This document shows positions 31,681 to 40,941 of a stretch of 64,000 nt of DNA, piece after piece (the first letter of the stretch is position 1; every line of letters begins with the position of its first letter). The DNA comes from Roseibacillus sp. (GTDB taxonomy: Bacteria; Verrucomicrobiota; Verrucomicrobiia; Verrucomicrobiales; Akkermansiaceae), in assembly GCA_022448985.1 (NCBI GenBank), contig JAKVCR010000018.1, positions 62,001 to 126,000 on the forward strand, given 5' to 3'. The notes under the pieces were generated by a model. It did no database searches. It was not told the origin of the DNA and was given only the letters and a program-made list of their open reading frames with translations. The position numbers and the translations under genes are program-made.

Positions 31681-32810
31681 GTCGTCGCTACGTCAGGGAA
31701 CTCGATTCCATGCTGGCACTTTGCAGGCAGGGCGCGCAGCTCAGTCATTCGGTGGTACAGGGATTGGATTTGCGGGAAGCGAGCCTCGACTGGCAGGCCC
31801 TCCGTTGCGAAGGAACGGTGTTTCTGGGATGCCGACTTCCGGAGGAGATCACCGTGGAGTTTCTCGTAGCCCGGGGAGCTTCAGTGATTCCGAACTTTCC
31901 TGACCTGCCTTACGATCCTTTCAGGCCACGACTCTATTCACGTGCCGAGTTGATGGATGGCTGGACGCCGGGTAAGGACAACAGCGTGGACAAGCTGGTT
32001 TACGAACACTTTCTATCCCACGGTCGTGAGAATCCCGGGCTCCTGGAGGCCCTCTCGCAGCGACTACACGACCATGCCATTGATGATGCGCTGCACGACC
32101 TGCTAGAGGGGCGAATCGAGGGTGATGGGGCCAAGAAGGTAGTGGGAATAATGGGCGGCCACAAAACGCCGCGGACCGACTCCTATTACAAGAAGGTGGC
32201 GCGCATTGCCCAGCAGCTCACCCGCGCCGGCTATTTTATTGCTACCGGGGGCGGCCCCGGGATCATGGAGGCCGCGAACCTGGGAGCTTTTCTGGCGGAA
32301 GTCAGCGATGAGGATCTGGAAGGAGCGCTGACCACTCTCAGTTCTGCCCCGGTTTATACAGATGAGGGCTACATGCAGTGTGCCCAGGAGGTACTCGACA
32401 TGTTCCGTCACGGGCAGTCCAGTCTGGCAGTGCCCACCTGGTTCTACGGACACGAACCGAGCAATCTCTTCTCGGTCCATATCGCAAAGTACTTTTCCAA
32501 TAGCCTGCGGGAGGATGGCCTGCTTGCGATCGCCATGCATGGAATCATTTTTGCGCCCGGCAGTGCGGGAACCACCCAGGAAGTATTCCAGGATGCGACC
32601 CAGAATCACTACGCGACCTATGGAGTTGTCAGCCCGATGGTCTTTCTCGGTCGGGAGCACTTTGGAGAGCATACCCTTATTTATGACTGCCTGAGCCGTC
32701 AGGCGGAGGGCAAGGGATATGAACATTATCTCTGTCTTGGCGAGGACGAGGAAGAAGCAGTAGCATTCATCACCGCTCACCCTCCAAAAAAAGAGGAGGC
32801 CAAGGAGTGA
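31677..32810 (+). CDS. LOG-family (lysine decarboxylase-like) nucleotide 5'-monophosphate nucleosidase
   Basis: ORF 377 aa with ATGA overlap to hpt; VGIMGGHKTPRTDSYYKK, FIATGGGPGIMEAANLGAFLA, FAPGSAGTTQEVFQDATQNHY. Confidence 0.85.
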   Translation: MSRRYVRELDSMLALCRQGAQLSHSVVQGLDLREASLDWQALRCEGTVFLGCRLPEEITVEFLVARGASVIPNFPDLPYDPFRPRLYSRAELMDGWTPGKDNSVDKLVYEHFLSHGRENPGLLEALSQRLHDHAIDDALHDLLEGRIEGDGAKKVVGIMGGHKTPRTDSYYKKVARIAQQLTRAGYFIATGGGPGIMEAANLGAFLAEVSDEDLEGALTTLSSAPVYTDEGYMQCAQEVLDMFRHGQSSLAVPTWFYGHEPSNLFSVHIAKYFSNSLREDGLLAIAMHGIIFAPGSAGTTQEVFQDATQNHYATYGVVSPMVFLGREHFGEHTLIYDCLSRQAEGKGYEHYLCLGEDEEEAVAFITAHPPKKEEAKE

Positions 32811-33023
32811 AGGGGTTCTCTGCCCTTCTTTCTCCTCGTTGGGGGCAGGTAGCCTTTGCAGGGGCACTTGTGACCTTGGGAGATGCCATTTGGGGACCAA
32901 GGAGCAGGAATTGCGTCTAAAATCCTGTGTATAAGTATTGCAATCCCTACGAATTCTGTTCTTCTTCCGCCCCCCGCAGAAAGGGCAGGCCGGTTTCCCA
33001 CTAGCCTGAAGCGTGCGAAAGCA

Positions 33024-33281
33024 ATGAGTGAATCGACAATTGATCCGACTGAATACCGCCTTCACGATAATGATACGGGAAGTGCGGATTATCAGGTGGC
33101 GCTGCTGAGTCAGCGTATCAAGCACCTCACCGACCATCTTGGAACCCACAGCAAGGATTTCTCCTCGCGACGCGGACTACTGACCCTCGTGGCACGTCGG
33201 CGGAAACTTCTCGACTTCCTGAAAAGGGATAACGAGGAGCGGTACAAGAAGATCGTAGCAGGTCTTGGACTACGTCGATAA
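33024..33281 (+). CDS. rpsO: 30S ribosomal protein S15
   Basis: Frame of ORF 32883..33281; DTGSADYQVALLSQRIKHLTDHLGTHSKDFSSRRGLLTLVARRRKLLDFLKR. Confidence 0.96.
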   Translation: MSESTIDPTEYRLHDNDTGSADYQVALLSQRIKHLTDHLGTHSKDFSSRRGLLTLVARRRKLLDFLKRDNEERYKKIVAGLGLRR

Positions 33282-33453
33282 CTTGTTCGGCTGCCATTGT
33301 CTCGCAGTCGGTCGTTTTCGCCTTTTGTTTGTCTCTCACACCATCGCTGGTCGCCCCCCCGGAGTAATTTCCAGGACGGAAGGCCAGCTTCAGAACCTAG
33401 AGTTGTGCTCTCCATGGGGAGGGTGCGACGTGATGTAATACAGCAAACGAAAG

Positions 33454-35793
33454 ATGAGTACACATACAGTTACGGCCGATGTCGGCCAGAACCCGATTGT
33501 TATCGAAACGGGCAAATTGGCAAAACTAGCAGATGGGGCGGTGACGGTCCGCTGCGGCGATACGGTGGTCCTTGTGACTGCGGTTTCGCAGACCAAGGTC
33601 AGGGAAGGACAGACCTGGTTTCCAATGTCGGTCGAATACAAGGAGCGTGCAGCTGCGGCTGGCGTTTTCCCTGGTGGCTACTTCAAACGGGAGGGCAGAC
33701 CTACTGAGAAGGAGATTCTGACCTGTCGGATGACCGATCGGCCCTTGCGGCCGCTTTTTCCGAAAGGCTATCTTTATGACACGCAGATCGTGGCGATTCT
33801 CTTTGCCGCAGATGGCGAGAACGACGCGGATATTGTGGCCATGAATGGCGCTTCGGCCGCTTTAGCCATTTCAGATATTCCCTTTGCAGGACCGATCGGG
33901 GCCGTGCGCGTTGGGCGAGTGGAAGGCGAATTCGTCGTCAACCCGACATTTGAGCAGCGGGCCGAGAGTGATCTGGATTTGGTTTACGTCGGGAACAAGA
34001 CCGATGTGGTCATGATTGAAGGGGCCGCGGACGAGATTCCGGAAGCGGACTTCGTGGATGCCCTGCGATTTGCCCAGGGACACGTTACCAAGTTGGTGGA
34101 AGTCCAGGAGGAATTGGTGGCCCAATGCGGCAAGGAAAAGCGTGATTACACCGTGACGGTGGCGAAGGAAGACCACCTGGAGATCGGCTACCGCGTGGCG
34201 GGGGATCGCATTGAGGATGCGATCTACAAGCCCAGCAAGGTGGAGCGCGCCAAGGCGGTTGGTGCTCTGCGCGACGAAGTGGAAGCAGCCCTCAAGGAAG
34301 CGGATCCTGAAATATCGGATTTTGCGATCGAACAGGCCTTTGAACATATCCAGAAGAAAGCGTTTCGTATCAGTATCCTTGAGAAGGGACTCCGGGCCGA
34401 TGGCCGACAAGTCGGCGATCTTCGTCCCTTGACGGCGGAAGCTGGTCTTCTTCCCCGGGTGCATGGTTCGGCTCTTTTCGCTCGGGGAGAGACGCAGGCT
34501 CTGGCCGTGACGACTCTCGCGCCGTCCGATGAAAAGCAGTATTACGACAACTATGCTGGTGGAGATGACAGCAAGCGCTTCATCCTACACTACTCCTTCC
34601 CACCGTTCTCGGTGGGTGAGTCGGGTCGCTTCGGTGGCTTGAATCGGCGTGAGATCGGTCATGGGGCTCTTTGTGAGCGTTCCATTGCGGCGGTCATTCC
34701 GGATGTGGAAGAATTTCCCTACGCGATCCGTGTGACTTCTGAAGTGCTCGAATCGAATGGATCCTCTTCGATGGCCACGGTGTGCTCCGGAACCATGTCA
34801 CTCCTGCAGGCTGGCGTGCCATTGAAGCGTCCGGTAAGCGGAATCTCCATCGGTCTCGTCACAGACTTTGATGATGATGGGAATTTAAAGGACCACAAGC
34901 TGCTCATGGATATCATCGGCAGCGAAGATTTTTATGGAGACATGGACTGGAAACTCTGTGGAACCAGCGAAGGAATCACTGGTTTCCAGCTCGACCTGAA
35001 GTTGCGGGGAGTCTCCCTGGATATCTTCGAGAAGGCGGTGCATATGGCCAAGGAAGGCCGCACCAAGGTGCAGGAAGCAATGACCGAGGCAATTCCCGAG
35101 GTCGGCCAACTCAGCGAGCACGCCCCGAGAATTGAGACCGTGAAGATCGACCCCGATCGAATCGGGGAACTGATCGGTCCTGGTGGTAAACACATCAAGG
35201 GCATCCAGGCCGAGTCGGGTGCCGAGATCAATATCGAGGATGACGGGACGGTACATATTTACGCTGCCAAGGCAGAATCGCTGGAGTGTGCCAAGAAGAT
35301 GATCGAGGACATGTTTGCGGAGGTAGAGGTCGGAGCGACCTACACTGGCAAGATTGCAAATACGATGGCCTTTGGCGCCTTCATGGAGGTGCTTCCCGGC
35401 AAGGACGGCCTGATTCACATTTCGGAGTTGGCCGAAGGCCGGGTCGAAAAGACGGAAGATGTCGTGAAGACCGGAGACGTGGTGACTGCCAAGTGCATCG
35501 GGGTTGATGAAAAAGGCCGCGTCAAGATGAGCATGCGCGCTGCAATACGCGAAGCGCGTGGCGATACTGATGACAGTGACGATCGCGACGAGCGTGGTCG
35601 TCGTGGTGGTGGCGGCGGACGCCGGGGTGGAGGTGGACGAGACCGTGGCGGAGACCGTGGCGGAGACCGTGGTGGAGACCGTGGTGGAGACCGTGGTGGA
35701 GATCGTGGCGGACGCAACCGGGACCGTGACAAACCCAAGGACGATGTGCCTCCGCCCGAGAAGGAGGAGTCATTTTCCCTGACGGACGACTGA
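33454..35793 (+). CDS. pnp: Polyribonucleotide nucleotidyltransferase
   Basis: ORF 779 aa; RNase PH domains, KH ([29 protein letters not shown]), S1 domain, RGG-rich C-terminal tail. Confidence 0.97.
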   Translation: MSTHTVTADVGQNPIVIETGKLAKLADGAVTVRCGDTVVLVTAVSQTKVREGQTWFPMSVEYKERAAAAGVFPGGYFKREGRPTEKEILTCRMTDRPLRPLFPKGYLYDTQIVAILFAADGENDADIVAMNGASAALAISDIPFAGPIGAVRVGRVEGEFVVNPTFEQRAESDLDLVYVGNKTDVVMIEGAADEIPEADFVDALRFAQGHVTKLVEVQEELVAQCGKEKRDYTVTVAKEDHLEIGYRVAGDRIEDAIYKPSKVERAKAVGALRDEVEAALKEADPEISDFAIEQAFEHIQKKAFRISILEKGLRADGRQVGDLRPLTAEAGLLPRVHGSALFARGETQALAVTTLAPSDEKQYYDNYAGGDDSKRFILHYSFPPFSVGESGRFGGLNRREIGHGALCERSIAAVIPDVEEFPYAIRVTSEVLESNGSSSMATVCSGTMSLLQAGVPLKRPVSGISIGLVTDFDDDGNLKDHKLLMDIIGSEDFYGDMDWKLCGTSEGITGFQLDLKLRGVSLDIFEKAVHMAKEGRTKVQEAMTEAIPEVGQLSEHAPRIETVKIDPDRIGELIGPGGKHIKGIQAESGAEINIEDDGTVHIYAAKAESLECAKKMIEDMFAEVEVGATYTGKIANTMAFGAFMEVLPGKDGLIHISELAEGRVEKTEDVVKTGDVVTAKCIGVDEKGRVKMSMRAAIREARGDTDDSDDRDERGRRGGGGGRRGGGGRDRGGDRGGDRGGDRGGDRGGDRGGRNRDRDKPKDDVPPPEKEESFSLTDD
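35641..35712 (+). repeat. 12-bp tandem repeat (gaccgtggcgga-like, 6 units) encoding DRGG in the PNPase tail
   Basis: Six consecutive 12-bp units differing only at a few positions. Confidence 0.95.
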
Positions 35794-35813
35794 TTTCCAG
35801 ATTCCCATGCAAG

Positions 35814-35845
35814 CGCCCCGGGGTTCGTGCTCCGGGGCGTCTTTT
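35814..35845 (+). terminator. Rho-independent terminator downstream of pnp
   Basis: cgccccgg-(ggttcgtgct)-ccggggcg followed by tctttt; 8-bp perfect GC stem 20 bp after the stop. Confidence 0.85.
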
Positions 35846-35906
35846 GTTGGAGAAACTGTTATTCGCCCAAGACGCCCAATGACAGGCCGCGACTTGCCTG
35901 AGGGAC

Positions 35907-36047
35907 CTACTCTTCGGCAGGCGGCTTTGTTTCCTTGTCAGTGCGCTCGAACTCAGCGTGCTTACTGATGTTGATGTAGAAGCACCCGAAGAGAAGAGTC
36001 GAGAGCAGGATAATCAGGGTAAGGAGGATACTGAGAATATTGCGCAC
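35907..36047 (-). CDS. Small membrane protein (46 aa), GTG start
   Basis: Below the ORF-track cutoff; reverse complement reads (M)RNILSILLTLIILLSTLLFGCFYINISKHAEFERTDKETKPPAEE*; a single hydrophobic segment. Confidence 0.5.
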   Translation of the reverse strand: MRNILSILLTLIILLSTLLFGCFYINISKHAEFERTDKETKPPAEE

Positions 36048-36116
36048 GTGGCAACTTTAGGACCGGGAGTACAAAATAGGGAGGCGAAATTAACGGGGAT
36101 TTCCCGGACCATCTGA

Positions 36117-37364
36117 TCAAGGTCCCGTGCGACAGGAGAGGAGGGCTGCATAGGAACCATCGAATCCATCCCGAAAGGGAAGGGATCGCCTGGAATCGAG
36201 CAGTTCGACTCCCGGGTGGGAGGCTTGGAATGCCGCAACCTGCTCTTCGTTTTCTGCCGGCTCAAGAGAGCAGGTGGAGTAAAGCAAACGGCCATTCGGC
36301 TTGAGACAGGGGAGGGCGTTCTCAAGAATTCGGCGTTGAAGATCCGCAAGGACGCTGATTTGTTCGGACTTGAGCCGCCAGCGGGCGTCCACCCGGCGGC
36401 GCAGGACGCCGGTATTGGAGCAGGGGACATCGAGAAGGATGCGGTCGAAGTGGCCCCGCCATTCGACAGGGGCCTCGGTGGTCCAATCGAAGGTTCCTGT
36501 TCCGGCTATGGCAAGGTGCTGTTGTCTCAGGTTTTCGGCAAGCCTGGGGAGGCGTTTTTCGTTTACGTCTGTGCACAGCAAGACGCCGTCGTTTTTCATG
36601 GCGGCTGCAATCAGGGACGATTTCCCACCAGGGGCGGCGCAGGCGTCGAGGATGATTTCTCCGGGTTGTGGGGCGAGAAGTTCGACCGCAAGCCTGGTCG
36701 AGGGATCCTGTACGTAGACCAATCCTTTCTCCATCCACTGGGAAGGGAGGCGGTCCTCCAGCTTGTAATAGCCATCGACTCCGACAGGGGTCAGTGTTTC
36801 CACTTGTTCAGGACTGAGGGGAGACGGAGCCAGGGGGTTGAGCCGGACGATAACGGGAGCCGGCTCGTTGTTCCATGATAGCAGGGTTTCGGTGTCCTCC
36901 CTGCCAAACTGTTTTTGCCAACGTTTACAGAGCCACTCAGGATGGGAGAATCTGGTGGGAGGCGGGAGTTTTTCGCGTTCGGAGAAAAGTGTCTTTCGTG
37001 CGCTCACCGCCCGGCGGAGGACCGCGTTTATCAGTCCACGCACGGGCCTCCGGGCGCAGGCCACTGTTTCGTTTACGGCTGCGTGATCCGGGATTCCCAG
37101 AAGCAGGAGCTGGCATACCCCGACCCGCAGAACATCCCTGGTTTCGTGATCCAGTTTCCCCTTGCGCAGCATGCTGATCCAGTGATCGAGCAGGCTTCGG
37201 TTCCGCAGGACAGCGAACAGGATGCTGTTGAGGAGCGCCCGGTCGGGAGGGGAGAGGCGGTTGCGTCGTGCGTGCCGCTCGACCAGGGAATCGGCATAGA
37301 GGTGCCCCTTGGACCAGGCTCGCAGGGCCGAAACGGCAGCGCGGCGGACATTCTTGTCGGGCAT
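36117..37364 (-). CDS. rsmB: 16S rRNA (cytosine-967-C5)-methyltransferase (Sun/RsmB)
   Basis: ORF 415 aa; NusB-like N-terminus, VYVQDPSTRLAVELLAPQPGEIILDACAAPGGKSSLIA, LLDVPCSNTGVLRRRVDARWR, LLYSTCSLEPAENEEQV. Confidence 0.93.
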   Translation of the reverse strand: MPDKNVRRAAVSALRAWSKGHLYADSLVERHARRNRLSPPDRALLNSILFAVLRNRSLLDHWISMLRKGKLDHETRDVLRVGVCQLLLLGIPDHAAVNETVACARRPVRGLINAVLRRAVSARKTLFSEREKLPPPTRFSHPEWLCKRWQKQFGREDTETLLSWNNEPAPVIVRLNPLAPSPLSPEQVETLTPVGVDGYYKLEDRLPSQWMEKGLVYVQDPSTRLAVELLAPQPGEIILDACAAPGGKSSLIAAAMKNDGVLLCTDVNEKRLPRLAENLRQQHLAIAGTGTFDWTTEAPVEWRGHFDRILLDVPCSNTGVLRRRVDARWRLKSEQISVLADLQRRILENALPCLKPNGRLLYSTCSLEPAENEEQVAAFQASHPGVELLDSRRSLPFRDGFDGSYAALLSCRTGP

Positions 37365-37382
37365 TGCTAAATCAGAAACATG

Positions 37383-37685
37383 TTATCCCCGGGCGAGAAA
37401 GTAGGTGGCAAGTTCCCTCCATTCCTGATCAAGAGTAACAGAGGATGCGGGTTCACTACGGCGCGCTCGTTTGTACCAGTAGCGGGCGTTGGAGAGGTCG
37501 CCTTCCTCACGATGAAGATGCGCGTGGATTATCGCGCCATCAGGATCGGGAATACCGGAGCAGAGATCGTGGGCATCGTCCCAGCGCCCGGCCCGGGCCA
37601 GCCAGAGCGAACGTAATTCGGGAGAGAGGCCCTCCGGGGGAGTATCGTTGTCTTGTGCGGATTGGTCGAGTTCCTCGGTGGTCAT
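37383..37685 (-). CDS. Conserved-type hypothetical protein (100 aa), TPR-like
   Basis: ORF directly downstream of rsmB on the same strand; SLWLARAGRWDDAHDLC...AIIHAHLHREEGDLSNARYWYKRARR. Confidence 0.6.
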   Translation of the reverse strand: MTTEELDQSAQDNDTPPEGLSPELRSLWLARAGRWDDAHDLCSGIPDPDGAIIHAHLHREEGDLSNARYWYKRARRSEPASSVTLDQEWRELATYFLARG

Positions 37686-37750
37686 CGGGGGTCTGATCTA
37701 AGCCCAGAATTGCGCTGGTGAAAAGCCCGGGCTGCTGTTACCGCTTCACA

Positions 37751-38596
37751 ATGAAGCGTATCGTTACCGCTCTCAGTGCAGCCCTCCTGTTCTCTTCGGT
37801 CGAGGCTGAGGAACTACCCGACACCCTGGATAAGCCCTATCTGGGATGTTGGTTGGCCTTCGCAGAGTCCCGGGATTTTGAGTTTGTCATCGGTGGGGAC
37901 GGAGACGCGGAGCTGTTCTTCCAGAAGGACCGGAAGCGACTCACAATTGGCGGCTGCACATTGAAGATCTATTACTCGGTGGAGGAAAGGGTCAAGGCGA
38001 AGGAAGGCAAGACCCGATGGTCCTACCGCAGGATTGTGGAAGATGGCTTCGAGGACTTCGGAAAGGAAACTGCCGAGCCACCGCTGCGGAAGCCAGTTAG
38101 TTTTACGGCCACTTTCACCGGAGGCATCAAGGTCCGGATCACTCACGTTTTCAGTAAGAACGGATTGGAGATCTCCACGAAGATTCTCGAGAAAGGAGAA
38201 AGCAAGGGAGCATTGCGGGCGGGAGTGAAGATTGTTGTAGGTGACCTCTTCAGGCACATAGAGGATGAGGATCTGGAGAAAAGGGAAACCGAGTTCAAGC
38301 TGGAAGATACGAGAATTTCTGTCCTTGCGGTGGGGGCTCGAAGGGCAACTCGCATCAAGTTTGAAGACTACGATACGGTTCTCACCGAGGAATGTCCCAA
38401 GGGAGCCCGGGCCTTTGAGCTGGAATCCGACCGCTATGGGGATCACGAATTCCAGCTCACTACCGCCAATCCGGACTATGGCCTCTTCGAATTTGATCAG
38501 AAGAAGAAGCTCATTCACGGCTTTAGCGTGAACTGGTTTCCGGATCCAACAAAGGTTGGGGAGAAGGATGCGCGCCTCGTGCTCAAGGTGAAGTAA
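37751..38596 (+). CDS. Hypothetical exported protein
   Basis: ORF 37718..38596; start ATG 37751 MKRIVTALSAALLFSSVEAEE signal peptide. Confidence 0.65.
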   Translation: MKRIVTALSAALLFSSVEAEELPDTLDKPYLGCWLAFAESRDFEFVIGGDGDAELFFQKDRKRLTIGGCTLKIYYSVEERVKAKEGKTRWSYRRIVEDGFEDFGKETAEPPLRKPVSFTATFTGGIKVRITHVFSKNGLEISTKILEKGESKGALRAGVKIVVGDLFRHIEDEDLEKRETEFKLEDTRISVLAVGARRATRIKFEDYDTVLTEECPKGARAFELESDRYGDHEFQLTTANPDYGLFEFDQKKKLIHGFSVNWFPDPTKVGEKDARLVLKVK

Positions 38597-38901
38597 CCGT
38601 CCACGATCAAGGCGGGACCAAAGGAGGCTTGGAGGTTTACCGTCTCCCAGGCACCAGAATTACGGTAGAAGGACAAGAGGCAGGCCCAACAGATGGGACT
38701 GCCGGAGGGATGGAAATTGGTACACTAAGGCGGATAAAGCCTTGGAAATTCAGCGAATTTTCGATCTTGATGTGGTGGAGAGGGGACTAAGGGAGAAAAA
38801 TTCATCAATTCCAGTCGCCGCATAAACGTGTTCGGTTAATTTTTTAAAATAACGAGGGATTCCAAGCCCGCAAAAAGGACTGGTTTCCTAAAGATTTTAG
38901 A

Positions 38902-38936
38902 TTGACCAAATAGTGTCTTAAAGTGTACTGTGGTGC
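38902..38936 (+). promoter_or_regulatory. Putative dcw promoter (TTGACC-N18-TACTGT) overlapped by three 10-bp-phased AGTGT/AGTGT/GGTGC boxes, candidate MraZ operator
   Basis: -35 38902-38907, -10 38926-38931; boxes at 38912-38916, 38922-38926, 38932-38936; 24 bp upstream of the mraZ start. Confidence 0.5.
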
Positions 38937-38959
38937 ACTAATTTAACTGAAGATCCACG

Positions 38960-39424
38960 GTGGGTGTCCCAACCAATAGTCTTGAGGGAGTATTCGACTT
39001 CAAACTGGACGCTAAATTTCGCGTTTCCGTCCCATCGGAGTGGCGTCCCGGGAGGGGAGAGGCTCTACCCCTGCGACTCTTGAAGTGGCAGACCTACCAG
39101 GTTCCCGTGCTCAAGGCTCTCACCGATGAGGCCTTTGCTGCCATGATCGACTCGATCAACGGGTCGGATCTTCCGGCCGGAGTCAAGAGCCAGCGGAAGG
39201 GCCTGCTTTATTCCCGCAACACCCAGGTGACTATCAATGATCAGGGGAAGGTGCTCATTCCGAAGAAACTGGCTGAAGAGCATGGATTGGTAGCAGGGGG
39301 AACAGTGCACCTCTTTGGGCGGGGTACGAATTTCGACATTGTGAGTCCACGCGATCACGACGCAATGCAGGCAGCTGAAGAGTCCTTGCTCGGTGATCTC
39401 TACGAATCGGTGGACTTCTCCTGA
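38960..39424 (+). CDS. mraZ: Transcriptional regulator MraZ
   Basis: ORF 154 aa (GTG start); DFKLDAKFRVSVPSEWRP and VTINDQGKVLIPKKLAEEHGL, two AbrB-like repeats. Confidence 0.88.
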   Translation: MGVPTNSLEGVFDFKLDAKFRVSVPSEWRPGRGEALPLRLLKWQTYQVPVLKALTDEAFAAMIDSINGSDLPAGVKSQRKGLLYSRNTQVTINDQGKVLIPKKLAEEHGLVAGGTVHLFGRGTNFDIVSPRDHDAMQAAEESLLGDLYESVDFS

Positions 39425-39464
39425 ACCTTTACCTCGAACACGAACTAGAACTGACAAACTGCTG

Positions 39465-40538
39465 ATGTTCCTGCCTTCTCCAACCCCGGTTCCGTCGATG
39501 GCGTGGTGCCTAGCGGACTGTTCAACAACTCTGTTGACGGTGCCGGGGTTGGAGGCCCCTTTTCATGCGATGGGGGGAGAAGGGGAAATCAGGGAGGAGG
39601 GACAGCACTCCTTTCATCATGTTCCGGTCTTGTCCAAAGAGGTGATCCATTACCTGGCTCCGGAAGCAGGGATGACAATTGTAGATGCCACGTTGGGTGG
39701 AGCCGGCCATGCGGTTGCTATTCTGGAGAGGGGTGCGCAGTTGATTGGCTTCGACCGTGACCCGGAGGCCCTTGTGCATGCCGGAACCCGCCTGAATCAA
39801 TTTGGTAGTGCGGTTGTATTACGGCAGCAGAATTTTTCGGATTTGCTTGTCGCGGGAAGGGAAATCGCCCCTGAGGGCGTGGATGGAATCCTTCTCGACC
39901 TGGGGGTTTCGTCCTACCAGCTGGATTCTGCCAAGCGGGGGTTTTCGCTGCGATCCCGGGGGCCGCTCGATATGCGAATGGATCCCGGAGAAAGGATTAC
40001 CGCGGCGGAACTGGTGAATGAATGGGATGAAGCTGATCTGGCCCGGATTTTCCATGAGCTGGGGGAGGAGCGGAAGTCGAGGGCAGTGGCCAAAGCGATC
40101 GTGCGTCGCCGGATCACCAAGCCTTTCAGGGACACCCTCGATCTTGCTGATTTTGTTGCGGGGGTTGTGGGGCGCAAGGGGCGCATCCATCCGGCAACGC
40201 GGGTTTTTCAAGCCCTGAGAATGACGGTGAATAACGAAATGGAAGCCCTGCAAGCAGCGCTGGAGGGAGCTCCGGAGCTACTGAAGCCCGGGGGTCGCAT
40301 GGTGGTGATCACCTTCCACAGCCTGGAAGACCGACTGGTCAAACGGTTCTTCAAGTCCCGCAGCGTGAGTGAGCTTGACCGGCCCGAGTGGCCTGCGCCA
40401 CGGCCGAATCCGGATTGCTGCCTGAGAGTTCTCACCCGTCGGCCGGTGATTCCTTCCGATTCGGAGGTCGCAGGGAATCCCAGGGCGCGCAGCGCCAAGT
40501 TACGAGTGGCAGAAAAGAGGAAGGTGGGCGAAGGATGA
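39465..40538 (+). CDS. rsmH: 16S rRNA (cytosine-1402-N4)-methyltransferase
   Basis: ORF 39393..40538 (start uncertain); HHVPVLSKEVIHYLAPEAGMTIVDATLGGAGHA, GILLDLGVSSYQLDSAKRGFS, VVITFHSLEDRLVKRFFK. Confidence 0.95.
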   Translation: MFLPSPTPVPSMAWCLADCSTTLLTVPGLEAPFHAMGGEGEIREEGQHSFHHVPVLSKEVIHYLAPEAGMTIVDATLGGAGHAVAILERGAQLIGFDRDPEALVHAGTRLNQFGSAVVLRQQNFSDLLVAGREIAPEGVDGILLDLGVSSYQLDSAKRGFSLRSRGPLDMRMDPGERITAAELVNEWDEADLARIFHELGEERKSRAVAKAIVRRRITKPFRDTLDLADFVAGVVGRKGRIHPATRVFQALRMTVNNEMEALQAALEGAPELLKPGGRMVVITFHSLEDRLVKRFFKSRSVSELDRPEWPAPRPNPDCCLRVLTRRPVIPSDSEVAGNPRARSAKLRVAEKRKVGEG

Positions 40539-40936
40539 ACCGCAGGCGGGCAGTAAAACCACATCTCGGATTCGGGACGATCGTGCTCCTTATAGTGGCT
40601 GCGGTGGTGATGGCTGCAGCGGGCGTTTTTCATGCCTACGTCAAGAACCGTCAGATTAACGTCGCACGGGAAATACAAGGAGTGGAGGATCGCATTTCCC
40701 AGCACAGGTTGGATATCACGACCCTCGAAGTGCGGCTCGACGATCAACTCAATCCCATCCTGATCAATGACCGGCTCGCCGAAATGTCCTCTGACCTGCG
40801 TCGTATCCCGGTTGACGTTGTGAGGGAAATCCCGGCGTCGCAGAGTGGCCGTTCTGCGGCAGAGTATTCCGGTCAAGATCCTCGTTCGATTTCAGCACTT
40901 ACCGCCCCCGTCTCCACCGCGGCCGGTGAGCCCTGA
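40535..40936 (+). CDS. FtsL-like small bitopic protein
   Basis: ATGA overlap with rsmH; one TM (FGTIVLLIVAAVVMAAAGVFHAYV) plus coiled-coil-like helix; position between rsmH and ftsI. Confidence 0.65.
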   Translation: MNRRRAVKPHLGFGTIVLLIVAAVVMAAAGVFHAYVKNRQINVAREIQGVEDRISQHRLDITTLEVRLDDQLNPILINDRLAEMSSDLRRIPVDVVREIPASQSGRSAAEYSGQDPRSISALTAPVSTAAGEP

Positions 40937-40941
40937 TCCCT

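Noticed and set aside
35641-35712. 12-bp repeats as a CRISPR-like or mobile-element array
   Set aside because: In-frame coding repeats of the PNPase tail; no spacers
38597-38900. Structured RNA/riboswitch in the long gap before mraZ
   Set aside because: Only short stems (e.g. aaggc...gcctt) and AT-rich stretches seen; no recognised riboswitch core
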